64,000 nt of DNA, from positions 536,814,313 to 536,878,312 of the forward strand of contig NC_090448.1 of the NCBI RefSeq assembly GCF_031143425.1, given 5' to 3'. Below the pieces are notes generated by a model, which was given only the letters and a program-made list of their open reading frames with translations, searched no databases and was not told the DNA's origin. Source of the stretch: Pleurodeles waltl. Its lineage: Eukaryota > Chordata > Amphibia > Caudata > Salamandridae. Shown in pieces: positions 39,814 through 51,374 of the stretch. Position numbers and translations under genes: made by a program. Every line of letters begins with the position of its first letter. Within the stretch, counting starts at the first letter, position 1.

Positions 39814-41752
39814 ATCCCCGAAACCTCCTGAAAATTCTAGAAGAGGCAGAGGAAGAAGGAGCTTGCAGTCCTAACGATTTGGCTGTGGCTCTGCTCTCCT
39901 TAAATCGTTCCAAGGCTGAATCTGCCTTGGCTCCAAACAGTCTGTCCCCATCAAACGGGAGGTCCAGCAGGGTCGACTGCACATCCGCAGAGAACCCTGA
40001 GTTTCGGAGCCAGGCCTGTCTTCTTGCCACCACAGCCGTGCCCATCGCCCTGGCCACCGAGTCGGTCGTGTCCAGCCCAGACTGGATAATCTGGGTCGCG
40101 GCAGCCTGGGCGTCCGAGACCACATCCAAAAGACCCTGGGGAAGCTCCGTGAATGAAGACGAAATATCATCCATCAGCGCATGGATGTACCTCCCCAGAA
40201 TGCACGTGGCGTTGGTGGCCTTCAACGCCAAACTGCATGACGAAAATATTTTCTTGGACTGCGCATCCAGTTTCTTGGAGTCTCTGTCTCCAGGCACCGT
40301 CGGGAAGGAACCAGGCGCTGACTTTGAGGAACAGGAGGCTTGCACCACCAAGCTCTCCGGCGTAGGGTGTCTAGAGAGAAAGCCAGGGTCAGATGGTGCA
40401 GCTCGATACCTCCTGGCCACAGCCCTATGAACGGCCGAGGAAGACACCGGCTTCTTCCACACCTCCAACACCGGATCCAGCAAAGCCTCATTAAATGGCA
40501 AGAGAGGCTCAGCTGCAGCAGAGGCCGGATGCAATACCTCTGTCAGCAAATTCTGCTTTGCCTCTGCCACCGGCAAAGGCAGGTCCAAAAAGCTCGCTGC
40601 CTTCCTCACCACAGCATGAAAGGAAGCAGCCTCCTCCGTATATTCCCCTGGAGATGAAAGGTCCCACTCAGGGGAAGTGTCCAGCCCACTGGCTGTATCC
40701 AGACCATGCAGTCCGTCAGAGTCCTCAATCTCTCCCTCCTCTAGGACTCGCTGGTACTCTTGCTCTTCTAAAAGACGGAGAGCACGCCTCCTCGAATGAA
40801 GTCTCTCCTCGATACGCGGAGTCGACATGGCCTCCGCCGACGTCGAAGAACGGCGCCGATCTCCAGAAGCATCTGACGCCGCGTCCGGCGCCACAGGCAG
40901 CTTCGGCGCCGAGGCAGGAGCCGGAGGACGAGGTCTTGGAGCCGATGGACCAACCGGAGTCACAGGGCAAAATCCTGACTTCGACGGAGGGGCAACCTCC
41001 GGGGCCGAAACATCCGAAGCCACCGGAGCGGCCACCGACGCCGGCACCGGCGCCGAGCCCACATTCCCAAAAGGGAGAAAGGGCATAAAGGGTGCCGGCC
41101 GAAGAGGCGCAGGATCACCCAACGAAAAGGCCAAGGGCCCCGAAGGACCAGCCGGAGCAGCTCCTGGAGCCATCTGCTGAAAGATGGTATACATCGCATT
41201 AAGAAACGCGGTACTATCGGCTCCAGGAGTGGGAAAAGCCGGATACTGGGGTGCCTGGATCGAGGGCGACCCCGACGCCGGCCTCGACGTCTGCGACGCC
41301 GGAGAAAACACAAGAGGCTGCACCACCTCAATCACTGACGCCTGACCCTGCGAAGTCGGTGACGCCGGAGAGGGCAACGCCGTCGATGGATGCGGCGTGA
41401 CCGTGGGGCTGACCTCCCAAGTCCTCCGACGCCGAGCCGAAGGTGACCTCGAACGAGACTCCTTGCTGGAGTGACGTCGTGAGTCTCTACGGCGCCGGGA
41501 GTCTCGATGACGCCGGTGAGACCTTGGCGAAGAAGACTTCTTATGATGTTTCTCCTTCTTCTTTGACTTTGCCATGAATAACTTGGCCTCGCGCTCTTTG
41601 AGGGCCTTCGGATTCATGTGTTGACATGAATCGCAAGTCGAGACGTCGTGGTCGGAGCTCAAACACCATAGACAGTCGGAGTGAGGATCTGTAACTGACA
41701 TCTTGCCCCCACACTCTCGACAGGGCTTGAAACCCGACTTCCTCTGAGACAT
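39635..41752 (-). CDS. gag: Gag-like protein, element a (uninterrupted)
   Basis: 705 residues from the ATG at 41752. It is the only minus-strand gag without an insert, so it shows the uninterrupted site CTCAATCAC at 41327-41335. It has TSQGQ where all other copies have TSPGQ, 5 residues before the insertion site (CCCTGCG against CCAGGCG on the plus strand). Confidence 0.87.
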   Translation of the reverse strand: MSQRKSGFKPCRECGGKMSVTDPHSDCLWCLSSDHDVSTCDSCQHMNPKALKEREAKLFMAKSKKKEKHHKKSSSPRSHRRHRDSRRRRDSRRHSSKESRSRSPSARRRRTWEVSPTVTPHPSTALPSPASPTSQGQASVIEVVQPLVFSPASQTSRPASGSPSIQAPQYPAFPTPGADSTAFLNAMYTIFQQMAPGAAPAGPSGPLAFSLGDPAPLRPAPFMPFLPFGNVGSAPVPASVAAPVASDVSAPEVAPPSKSGFCPVTPVGPSAPRPRPPAPASAPKLPVAPDAASDASGDRRRSSTSAEAMSTPRIEERLHSRRRALRLLEEQEYQRVLEEGEIEDSDGLHGLDTASGLDTSPEWDLSSPGEYTEEAASFHAVVRKAASFLDLPLPVAEAKQNLLTEVLHPASAAAEPLLPFNEALLDPVLEVWKKPVSSSAVHRAVARRYRAAPSDPGFLSRHPTPESLVVQASCSSKSAPGSFPTVPGDRDSKKLDAQSKKIFSSCSLALKATNATCILGRYIHALMDDISSSFTELPQGLLDVVSDAQAAATQIIQSGLDTTDSVARAMGTAVVARRQAWLRNSGFSADVQSTLLDLPFDGDRLFGAKADSALERFKESRATAKSLGLQAPSSSASSRIFRRFRGFGRGSYSSSFRGRFQQPASSLPYRSFRGRGRGGVRTRGASQQHSASSSSSGGVQQGKQP

Positions 41753-41855
41753 TGTTACCGCAGAGAAGACTACGCAGCAGACAATACACTGTAACCACGA
41801 AGGTAACAGTAACTCCCTCGAAGATAACCGTTTCGAATGCACGGAAAAAAGGGAA

Positions 41856-42034
41856 CTGTCATCGGCACGTCGGCGAGGACTTCTTATTGCCTGTATGACG
41901 TCAGACGGCGTCGCGTGGGCTAGAGTGACGTCCTCGTCGACGTGCAGAGACTAGTAAGAAGATTTCCGTCAAATGCTGGCGCCATGGGAGTATTCATTAG
42001 GTGAGGAATCCACAGGTAGTTGTATCCATCAGAA
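41856..42034 (-). repeat. Left terminal repeat of element a; right edge of block
   Basis: 179 bp, ending CCATCAGAA, then flanking ACATATTACC. Confidence 0.9.
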
Positions 42035-43839
42035 ACATATTACCTTACAGTTTTTAACATTCATTGCTCGCAAAGCAATCCACGTTTTTGGTATTAATGT
42101 TAGGACATGAAGACAGGGCCAGTTTTAACACGATACAGCAGATAACTGCCTTTCCTGTAAGCACATATTTCTAGCTTTGATCTTGACTTGGATATTTGGA
42201 TACACTTCACAAGGGAAATCAGAACCCTGATGGTCTTTTGGAACAATTTAGCTGGGGAAGAAATATAGCAGCTCCACTTCTGAAGGGGGTAGCGATCTGC
42301 AGCCAGGGCCTGGGGTGTCACAGTGGGGGAGGTTAAGGTGTCAAAGAGTCACAGCTCAATTTAAACAACTCAAGATAAGCATTATAACACTTACCATTAC
42401 TGAACTCAAAGCACTAAGTTACACATGCTTGCATTCACTCCTACTGTGTGACGAATGGAAAAGGGTGGAATCTATGCCTGTGAATGATGGATTGCTGCCC
42501 TCACGCAATGATGAAGATGCCTAGGCCTGAAAGCATTACACTAAAAGCGTCACTGGCCTACAGTGGATACTAACATAGAACACAATGGAAACAAAGGGCT
42601 TTAGAAAGCTAAGCCCTGCCTCATGAGTCACAGTACAGAAAAGTTGATTTACTGCCTGGCTTCCGTCTCCTACTTCAAAGTGAGGCGGGCAGGCAGGCAG
42701 CCAAGGAATGATAGCCCAGAGTTAAATGCACCGACTTTTTTGGAGATACAAACAAATCCATCTATTTCATATTTTTTTATGTAGATGTTCAGGAATTTCA
42801 GAGGGGCGCAACCCCTTAGCCCTAAAGGTGAACCCACCCCTGAAAGTGAGGGAAAATGGATCAACGCTCTAATATCATTGTGGCCTTAATGGGTGCATGA
42901 CTTGTTTTCTGCAAATACAGGCGCTTTGGTTAATCGATAGTCCCACAAATGGCATCTCCAAGATTAAATTAAGACTGACTTAGAGAACTATATCAAAGTC
43001 TAAAACCTTAATTTCTTTGTCTGTCCTTGACTCATAATACTTACTGTATCTTTCAATAAACTATTCACTAAAATCCAAAATAATGTTTTCAAACTGCAGT
43101 GTTAGGAGGTGTAATCTCAAACCACCTCATTTACTGAGGGGGAGCAATGATGTGGTGAGGAAGTGAAACACATTGGGAGCATGAAGTCTTTTGAAAGAGT
43201 ATGATAGGAAAATATTTGACCTTGGGTTTTTCTAGGAAGAGTAGAAGCTAAGGGGAGGCCACACAGTGGGTGATGGCAGAGCAGCAGTATGGTTGGAATG
43301 CACATGTGAAGTATGGGAATGCAAATAGTTTTTGATGGTCAGCAAAGAGGTAATACTTGTAACTTAAAGAGGAGATGACAGCTCAGTAGGAACCTCTGTA
43401 TATTGAGAACAGAAAAGGGTCTAGTTATTGGGGAGATGGTGGCCATGGGTATGACTCAGCCCAATAAGATCAACAGTCATGACCCACAGACGACACCTGC
43501 AAGCAGACACTTCTAGCCTATACTATTCTGCACCCATTTCTTTCTTTGTGTTCTTTTTTTTTCTCACTAAAGATTACCATCTCAGAACCTGAGGGAAATA
43601 TGAACATAGATTAAATCCTGAACCTGATGGATGTTGAAATTGCTTTACAGAAAATGTATCAATTAATTGTGATTTATTTCCTCCCCGCGTCCCCCTTTTA
43701 CCCAGTTCTTTATTTTATCCTGTACTATATTAGGATTTTTTTTGGTTCTCTTGCTTTTTATGCCTTGCATTGTTTTACGCAATCTCATAGATTGAAGACA
43801 CAAGGTTTCTTAGTTGTAATGTGCACAGGTGTCCTCTAG
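42035..43839. other. Intron-like sequence, nothing recognised
   Basis: No domain, tandem array or clear transposon end was found. Short open frames lack domain content. Confidence 0.5.
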
Positions 43840-43990
43840 GGCATGGATACTCAAAGTACGGACCGTGGGCAGCAGGCGGCCCCTCTGACCAAAACACGCT
43901 GCCCCCTGAGCAACAGGAGCACCGGACAGCTGTTTGCTCGACTCAGCACTAACAATAAAAATATTAAATAGACAAGCAATCATTTATTTC
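43840..43990 (+). repeat. Possible hAT-type element end
   Basis: The segment GGGCATGGATACTCAAAGTACGG followed by CCGTGGGC and GGCGGCCCC resembles the terminal pattern of vertebrate hAT elements (a tip ending in ACTC-AAA and then GC-rich GGCC blocks). No matching opposite end was located, so this is tentative. Confidence 0.3.
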
Positions 43991-44444
43991 AAACTTAATT
44001 GGTGTTAAGGAACAGAAGTAACTATAGACTCCAGCGCTTACCTTAAGAAATGCCTTCATCTTTAAAAGCACCTTGCAGCATAAGTGTAAAACTATGAAAG
44101 TCTCTTCAAAATTAAAACTTTTTATTTAGTTAACATGTGTACCTTTTCAGATTAGTACAATTTTATCAGTGCATTCAGATGTATTCATTTAGAAGTGATA
44201 GTTTTCAAACATAAATATGGAAACATGAATTCTTCCTCTTACCCTGACAACAACACCAATAGTAAATTAAAGAGGCAAGTCACTTGTTATGTTTACTTTA
44301 TGGGTTGCCTGGGTTCCAATCATACATGAACAACATTATAGTTTATAAAATCAAACACAGAAGCGGGTTTTGTGCAGTGCACACCATAAAATCATGTACT
44401 TTGAGGTTTCTTTATGTGATAATGCAGAAAAAGGAGGGAAAGCG

Positions 44445-44600
44445 AAAATAAACAATTGCCTAGGATCACACAGTTTCGAAAAATGGGGAAGCTGGGATTA
44501 ATTCCAGGTTTTCTGATTTCTGATTGCTCATTTCAGCCGCTAGATGTATATCCTTTGCTTCTCATACACATACCTTGCCGCCAATCCCCCCAGCTACCTC
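44445..44600 (+). repeat. Possible MIR/CORE-SINE-like old repeat
   Basis: CAATTGCCTAGGATCACACAG, then GGGAAGCTGGGATTAATTCCAGG, then a T-rich CTGATTTC stretch and CGCTAGATGT follow the order of conserved words in tetrapod MIR-type SINE 3' parts. The match is by eye and degenerate. Confidence 0.4.
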
Positions 44601-46680
44601 ACCCAACGGCCACTGCCCTGATATCAATGCATCCCACGAGCACATCACAGACCAATCTTTCTGGCACCTGGGCAAAATTTGCGTGTACCCATGCCCTAGG
44701 GTAAGAGTAGTGGTAAATGAAAATCATAACAAATAGATAAATAAACAGTGGATGGGTGTAAGGCAGCATCTTGCATGATGTGTTAATCTTCTCTCATTTT
44801 GACATCAATCTGCATACGATTTCAGGATCAGACAGCACTAAGGGTCAGTATGACATTGGTTTGAGGCCTGTCTACACACTAGACAGAACCCCTTGCAATT
44901 TTTCGCAATTTCTGGCCGGGAGTAGTGATCGACCCTCATGCAGACTGGCAGTAGTGAGCCCTCATGATGATTCGGGAGGACCACAAGGCCACCACTGTCT
45001 CAAGCTGACTGTGAGCTTCCATTGAGTCAGTCAACACCCAGGCACCCCTCTCTTTCTGATTGGTATATTTCAGGCTGCGGATGCATGCTGAGATCTGAAC
45101 ATGTCCTTGCTGGGAGAGGGACTATTAATAGACCGACGTAGCAGCTGGCTTGTTAACACTTAGCCAGAGATCCCAGCAAATTCTCCACAGTTAGCCAACT
45201 CATCTACAGTGAGTCTGACACTAATCACTGCTGGCCAGAGGTGCAGCTCATGCAGGCCCCTGGAACCCCTACGGCACATAGAGGCCTACCCTTTATGGGG
45301 GCCCAACCCTTCAGTGGGTCCCTGTTTGGCCCAAGGCCAAAGAATATTTGTGAGACCGAGGGATGGGGCTTATCCCATTCTGTGGGGGGCGGGGCATCAT
45401 TTTAAGTTATGCTACTGCTGCTGGCCTGACAATTAATATTATATAAAATACTAATTCAGAATTGTGCACAAAGTGAAAAATGGGTGCAGTAGTTTCTGTG
45501 CTCTGCTTTGCACGTTACGTCTTTTACCGGATGAGACCTAAAATCACCCAGTCAGGATTATTGAGCGTTCTGTCTCGCTCGTGCCCTATACGAAAGAAAC
45601 TCATGTGACTAATCAATTGCAAATCCGCTTTTGCATGCTGTATCTACAGCAACTGTAATAAGTCGGGAACAAAAAAAATCACTACTAAGTGCAACAAGTA
45701 TTCATTCATACGGGGGAAGGGGAGTTACAACCGTTTTTAACCTTTTAACTCGCAATGAGACCATAAATCCTACGGCAAGTACTTCAACACTACATGCACC
45801 AGCAGTCAGTATACCAGTGATGTCAGTGAAATATTAGCTGGGTCCGATTCAGATTCATATTTATTAATAAAGTGCATATTCAATTAAAGCGATTATACAT
45901 AAATATACATAACAACGTAGCAATAAAGGAAGGAAAAATACACATTCAACAGTCATTGGATTAGAATAAAAGGAAATTATTACGGAAAACCGCTGATTAC
46001 CGACAGGCAGGTTACTTATTTAGGATGCTATTTCCGTGTTTGAAGTTCAGTCTTGCTTTCTTTCACGAGTGTGAGCACTTGCTTTGGAATCAAATAATTA
46101 TACGAATTTTACAGCCCTTGTGTTCCTGCGTGTCTGTTTGGGGGTAAGGCCCTTTATAAGTGTTGGTCTACAGGTTCTTATTCCAGCTCCAATGAAGGGG
46201 CCCCTCAGCAGTTTCCTTCTTTCAGGGAGTAACATTGGGCAGGATGTGGATCTTCAATTGCTTTCCCATCTCGCAAAGCCCGCACTCATCACTGTCCGAT
46301 GTTCTGGACCATGATGAAATCCAGTCCAGGGTTGGATGAACCCCAAAACGAAGGTGCAGGAATGCTTACCTTCAGATGAAGATTTAACCCTATGGTGCTA
46401 TGCGAAAGCTTTTCTTCTATGCCATGAGGCATTATAAAACGTATAAAAAATCCTCATTTGCATCTTATGTCACTTTTCATTGCCTGGTGCTCGCAAAACG
46501 ACTAAATATGCGCCCCTTCAAATTCTTAATTTGAATTAATAAGCGGTACATAAATACAATACTAGCCTTTGCCACTTTGCAGGCACTACCAAGGCATACA
46601 TACTTTCCGCTTCAAGACTCTCTTCCAGTGCAGCACTTCCTTTCATCGATGACTAACGCGAGTTTGCACGGTACACTGCC
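44601..46680. other. Intron-like sequence, nothing firm
   Basis: No coding domain recognised. A GC-rich part near 45.2-45.4 kb may be a decayed DNA transposon, but no ends could be defined. Confidence 0.4.
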
Positions 46681-46684
46681 AGGG

Positions 46685-47455
46685 TGAAAGAACCCAGGGC
46701 CGCCTTTAGTGCTGGTAGTGCAGGGAAAATGGGGGTTGTGCGTCAAAAAATGGTGCTAGTTAGGTCTGAGGCAAAAATAAGGCCTCAAACCGAACTTGCG
46801 CCATTTTTTTTACACACAACCCCCATTGACATGACTCCTATCTTAGCAAAGACAGGAGTCATGCCCCCTTGCCCAATGGCCATGCCCAGGGGACTTGTGT
46901 CCCCTGGGCATGGTCATTGGACATAGTGGCATGTAGGGGGCCCAAAATAGGCCCCCCTATGCCACTTAATAAAAAAGTTAAACAATACTTACCTGAACTT
47001 ACTTTTACTTCCATGGGATGGGTCCCCCCATCCAAGGGTGTCCTCCAGGGGTGGGTGAGGGTGGCAGGGGGGGTCCCTGGGGGCAGGGGAGGACTTCTCT
47101 GGGCTCCTTCTGAGCCCACACATCCCATAACGCCTGCCCTGACCCAGGTGTTAAAAAACAGCGCACAACAGGCTGTGCGCCGTTTTTTAAGGCCCACCCC
47201 CTCCTGTGCGTCAAAATGACGCTGGGGTATAAATAAGGCGTATGGGCCTTAAAGTCATTGTTTGGAAGGGAACGCATACCTTGCATATCATTAACGCAAG
47301 GCAGTTTCCCCCTTCCAAAAAATGACGCACGTGGTGGAATTTTGACATCCGCGGGGTCGGGCGTCAAAGTATAAATATGGGGCAGGGTTTGCGCCGAATG
47401 TGCATCAAAATGTTTGACGTACATTCGGCGCAAACAGAGTATAAATATGCCCCTA
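46685..47455. repeat. Foldback/MITE-like element rich in hairpins
   Basis: Hairpins follow one another: CCAATGGCCATGCCCAGGGG with an imperfect complement (46874-46920), GTGGCATGTAGGGGGCC with its complement (about 46927-46966), AAAACAGCGCACA with TGTGCGCCGTTTT (about 47154-47187), GGAAGGG with its complement (about 47264-47317), and TTTGCGCCGAATGTGC with its near complement (47389-47435). It ends AACAGAGTATAAATATGCCCC. A related GTATAAATATGGGG word occurs at 47370. It resembles abundant newt MITEs; superfamily unproven. Confidence 0.45.
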
Positions 47456-48223
47456 TATTTTAACAGTGCTTGGTCAGCAGAAGCACAAACTCAGGATTGA
47501 AAACGTAACACAATGGCTGGAGTTGGCTTTACTAATAAAAATGCATTTCTACCCAAACCAGTCCTTTTTAGCAGCATTAGGATAATGATAGACTGGGGGT
47601 AAACCACAATGTTCTAACCTGTACCTTTCAGTTTGCATGTAACTCCTCGGTGACACTTCATAGTTCACTGTGCTAGTTTAGGATTGGTACTTAGGAACTG
47701 CAATTAACAAAAAGGATCTCTGTAACAATAACCCACTGAGCTATTTACATAAAATACATTCTGTAACCTGCATGGTACACTTCCTTGCAGCAGTCATATT
47801 AAACCGCTGCACTACTTTTATGACGAGTCAAACCTACCACTAGACAAAATTCCAATCTTTCCAGCAAGTACATTAATCACCGGCGTTATCTTTTTTTTTT
47901 TTTTTTTTTGGTCCTCCTTCTCATGATCCCCTGGTCTGGGTCCCTAAGACAGCAAACCCATCTGGGTTTCTTCTATATCGGCTGGATGAAGAGACTCCCA
48001 GAGGGGGGAATAGTCCATCTCGGGGCAAAGTTACCCTCTGGAACACAGACAATCTCGTTCCTCTGGACTTTAGAGTATTTAATCATAGGACCAATTTGCC
48101 TATTTATCAAACCAATTTCTTAACGGCTTCCGAAATTCAAGACTTTTCTCTCAAATTCCTCTCCCCTTCGTATCATAAACCATATTATATAATAACAAAT
48201 CTTTCCATTCCCTTATCGATGGG

Positions 48224-50305
48224 TGTTAGAAATGGGGTCATTGGTTGACAGTCAGGTTACCCCCTGTTCAAGCAAGGACCCTCATTCTAGTCAGGGTAAA
48301 ATAGAATCACCCTCAGCTAACCCCTGCTTACCCCCTTGGTAGCTTGGCAGAGCAGTAGGCTTAACTTCAGAGTGCTAGGTGTAAAGTATTTGTACCAACA
48401 CACACAGTAAATTAATGAAAACACTACAAAATGACACAACACCAGTTTAGAAAAATAGGAAATATTTATATAAACAAAACAAGACCACAACAACAAAAAT
48501 CCAACAGACACAAGTCAAGTTATGAATTTTTAAAGATTAAAATAAAAAATAGCGCTTAGAAACCAAAAATGCTTCGATAAGTTGTTAACATGGCGTTGTG
48601 ACGGAGTCGTTCCCAACAAGCCGATCCAGCGGCGCCGGACACAAAGTCGCCTAGACCCCCAAGTACAGTACCTTTGGTGAAGAGTGAAAACAAGTCGATG
48701 CACGAAGTTGGGGATCGCGACGTCTGTGCGAAACGTTGGTCACGATGTGGTGCGGCGACTTCCACGGAGTCGCGGACTTCAGCGGGGCTGCAGCAGCGTC
48801 GGGCCTGTGAAGGTCGTCGCGTTCCAGCGAAGATCACGGAGTCGGTTGCAGGCGGCATCACCAGATGCAGCAGCGGCGTCGGTCCGAAGTCATCCGAAGT
48901 CGATTTCCTTGGATTTTCCACCAGCTTTCCTTTCAAGGGCCCAGGGACTGGATAGGGCACCACTTGACAGAGCAGGAGTCTCTCCAGAGACTCCAGGTGC
49001 TGGCAGAGAGAAGTCTTTGCTGTCCCTGAGACTTCAAAAAACAGGAGGCAAGCTCTAAATCAAGCCCTTGGAGATTTCTTCACAAGATGGAAGGCACACA
49101 AAGTCTAGTCTTTGCCTTCTTACTCTGGCAGAAGCAGCAACTGCAGGATAGCTTCACAAAACACAGTCACAGGCAGGGCAGCACTTCTCCTCAGCTCTTT
49201 AGCTCTTCTCCAGACCAGAAGTGATCTAAAGTCTGTGGTTTTGGGTGCCCTTCTTATACCCAATTTCTCATTTGAAGTAGGCCTACTTCAAAGTAAAGTC
49301 TCTTTTGAATGTGAAATCCTACCTTGCCCAGGCCAGGCCCCAGTCACTCACCAGGGGGTCGGAGACTGCATTGTGTGAGGACAGGCACAGTCCTTTCAGG
49401 TGTAAGTGACCACTCATCCCTCCTTCCTAGCACAGATGGCTCATCAGGAAATGCAGACTACATCGCAGCTTCCTTTGTGTCACTATCTAGTGTGAGGTGC
49501 AACCAGCCGAACTGTCAAACTGACCCAGACAGGGAATGCACAAACAGGCAGAGTCACAGAAATGGTATAAGCAAGAAAATGCTCACTTTCTAAAAGTGGC
49601 ATTTTCAAACACACAATCTTAAAATCAACTTTACTAAAAGATGTATTTTTAAATTGCGAGCTCAGAGAACCCAAACTCCACATGTCCATCCACTCCCAAA
49701 GGGAATCTACACTTTAATCAGATTTAAAGGTAGCCCCCATGTTAACCTATGATAGGGACAGGCCTTGCAACAGTGAAAAACAAATTTAGCAATATTTCAC
49801 TGTCAGGACATATAAAACACATTACTATATGTCCTACCTTAACCATACACTGCACCCTGACGTTGGGGCTACTTAGGGCCTACCTTAGGGGTGCCTTACA
49901 TGTAAGAAAAGGGAAGGTTTAGGCCTGGCAAGTGGGTACACTTGCCAAGTCAAATTTACAGTTAAAACTGCACTCACAGACACTGCAGTGGCAGGTCTGA
50001 TACATGATTACAGAGCTACTTAGGTGAGTGGTACAACCAGTGCTGCAGGCCCACTAGTAGCATTTTATTTACAGACCCTGGCACCTCTAGTGCACCTTAC
50101 TAGGGACTTACTAGTAAATCAAATATGCCTATCATGGATAAACCAATTAACCATTCAATTTACACAGGGAGCATATGCACTTTAGCACTGGTTAGTAGTG
50201 GTAAAGTGCTCAGAGTTCAAAAGCCAACAGGAACAGGTCAGAAAAAATAGGAGGCAGGAGGCAAAAAGATTGGGGATGACCCTGTATAAGCAAAAAAGTC
50301 CAACA
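48224..50305. mobile_element. Solo LTR (2082 bp) with 5 bp target duplication
   Basis: Begins TGTTAGAAATGGGG and ends AAGTCCAACA, giving the TGTT...AACA ends typical of LTRs. ATGGG stands on both sides (48219-48223 and 50306-50310). No gag, pol or second LTR lies between, so it is a solo LTR left by recombination. Its family is not identified. It lies between the 3' UTR and C-terminal ORF2 of the L1-like LINE. Its transcription direction was not determined. Confidence 0.8.
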
Positions 50306-50684
50306 ATGGGGGCAACGGGCTAATCCATTTTTTGCATATTTCTCTTCTAGCCAGCAGTATCATATAAAATAACAATTTAGCACTGTCTTTTTTTAACTTA
50401 CTATCTCCCTGTATACAATCGAAAATAATGAGAGAGGAGGTTACCTTACACTTCAAGGGTATAATCTGACTAATGCATTCATCCACCTCAGTCCAAAATC
50501 CCAAGAGACGGGGGCAATCCGTAAACATATGCACATTGCCTACAGCTTCAACACCACATTTCTGGCAGCAAGCCTTGCCACCCTCTTTTAGCCTTGACAA
50601 TTTCTCTGGGGTCCAAAAAGCCCTATGAATTGTAAATGAATGATTCCTTCTCAAACAAGCAGGTTTAACTGTAGAATACAACAA
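50306..50684 (-). pseudogene. L1-like ORF2 C-terminus (zinc-type motif)
   Basis: The minus frame reads HRAFWTPEKLSRL, CCQKCG, and then HMFTDCPRLLGFW, the C-x-x-C...H...C arrangement near the end of L1/Tx1-type ORF2 proteins. The open frame continues below 50306 into the LTR, which is foreign sequence. Confidence 0.75.
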
Positions 50685-50896
50685 CGTTATGGATACTCAG
50701 CACATCTCTGTTATCTGTTTACCTCACAAAAATTATTTTCAGGTATCCTCGAACTTCGAGGCTTCACCATCCATCGTCTTCAGGAGAGTCCACTACCATA
50801 TTGCTAGTTCTTTTTTTCCCAAATCGCTCTTCTGGAGAAGTTCCTCCACCAGATTAGTACCACCTACTCCTCCTTTGCAACCTTTCACCCAACTCC

Positions 50897-51160
50897 TTAT
50901 TTGCCAGAACTTAAATCTAGATAAGTTCCTACTGTATCCCTTAAAAGGTCGCTATAGGAAATCTGGCCTTCTGTTGTACACAACTGTCCCCATTGACAGA
51001 CCCCAGCCTCCCTCAAAGGGGCTGCTAGCAAATCCTTATTCCATTCAGGGGAGCCCGGTGAATTCCAAATGGGGGCAAATGTACTATAATACGGCAAGTG
51101 GGTGTTCCTTCTCAAGTCATACCATGTTTTTACTGAGTCCACCAATAGTCTGAATCTCAC
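50897..51160 (-). pseudogene. L1-like ORF2, segment between RT and C-terminus
   Basis: Has TWYDLRRNTHLPYYSTFAPIW and a following W-rich stretch, as in the region after RT of L1/Tx1 ORF2. Frame breaks separate it from both neighbours. Confidence 0.6.
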
Positions 51161-51374
51161 CTTCTTGAATAATTTCGGATCCCCAAATTTAGACAGAAAA
51201 CCCTCCTCAACAACCTTCTCGCCCTAATTCAGAAGGTGAAGCTCCCCCACAAGCCCCCCTTGTATTTTTTATAAATGTTGCCCAAGCATACAATTGTAAG
51301 TCTGGTAACACTAATCCACCTTTCTCCTTCCTGCACTTCAACTTTTTCCAAGCAATCCGGACCCCCTTATTGCC

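Larger units (their letters stand above)
12872..42034 (-). mobile_element. DIRS element a (outermost, minus), split by nested copies
   Basis: The 3' piece is 12872-13900 (right terminal repeat, AT-rich segment, ICR, last 110 codons of YR). The 5' piece is 37028-42034 (rest of YR, RT, gag, left terminal repeat). Added together they give 6036 bp, against 6040 bp for uninterrupted elements; the 4 bp difference is a T-run of 17 in place of 21. The pieces join exactly at GAT^ATC within YR, where element b and its duplication are inserted. The flanks are CCCAGAC on the left and ACATATT on the right, with no evident target duplication. Its gag is the only minus-strand copy here without an insertion. 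Confidence 0.9.

Noticed and set aside
47908..48123. A 71-codon plus-strand frame
   Set aside because: It lies in the 3' UTR of the minus-strand L1-like element, next to its poly-A tail.
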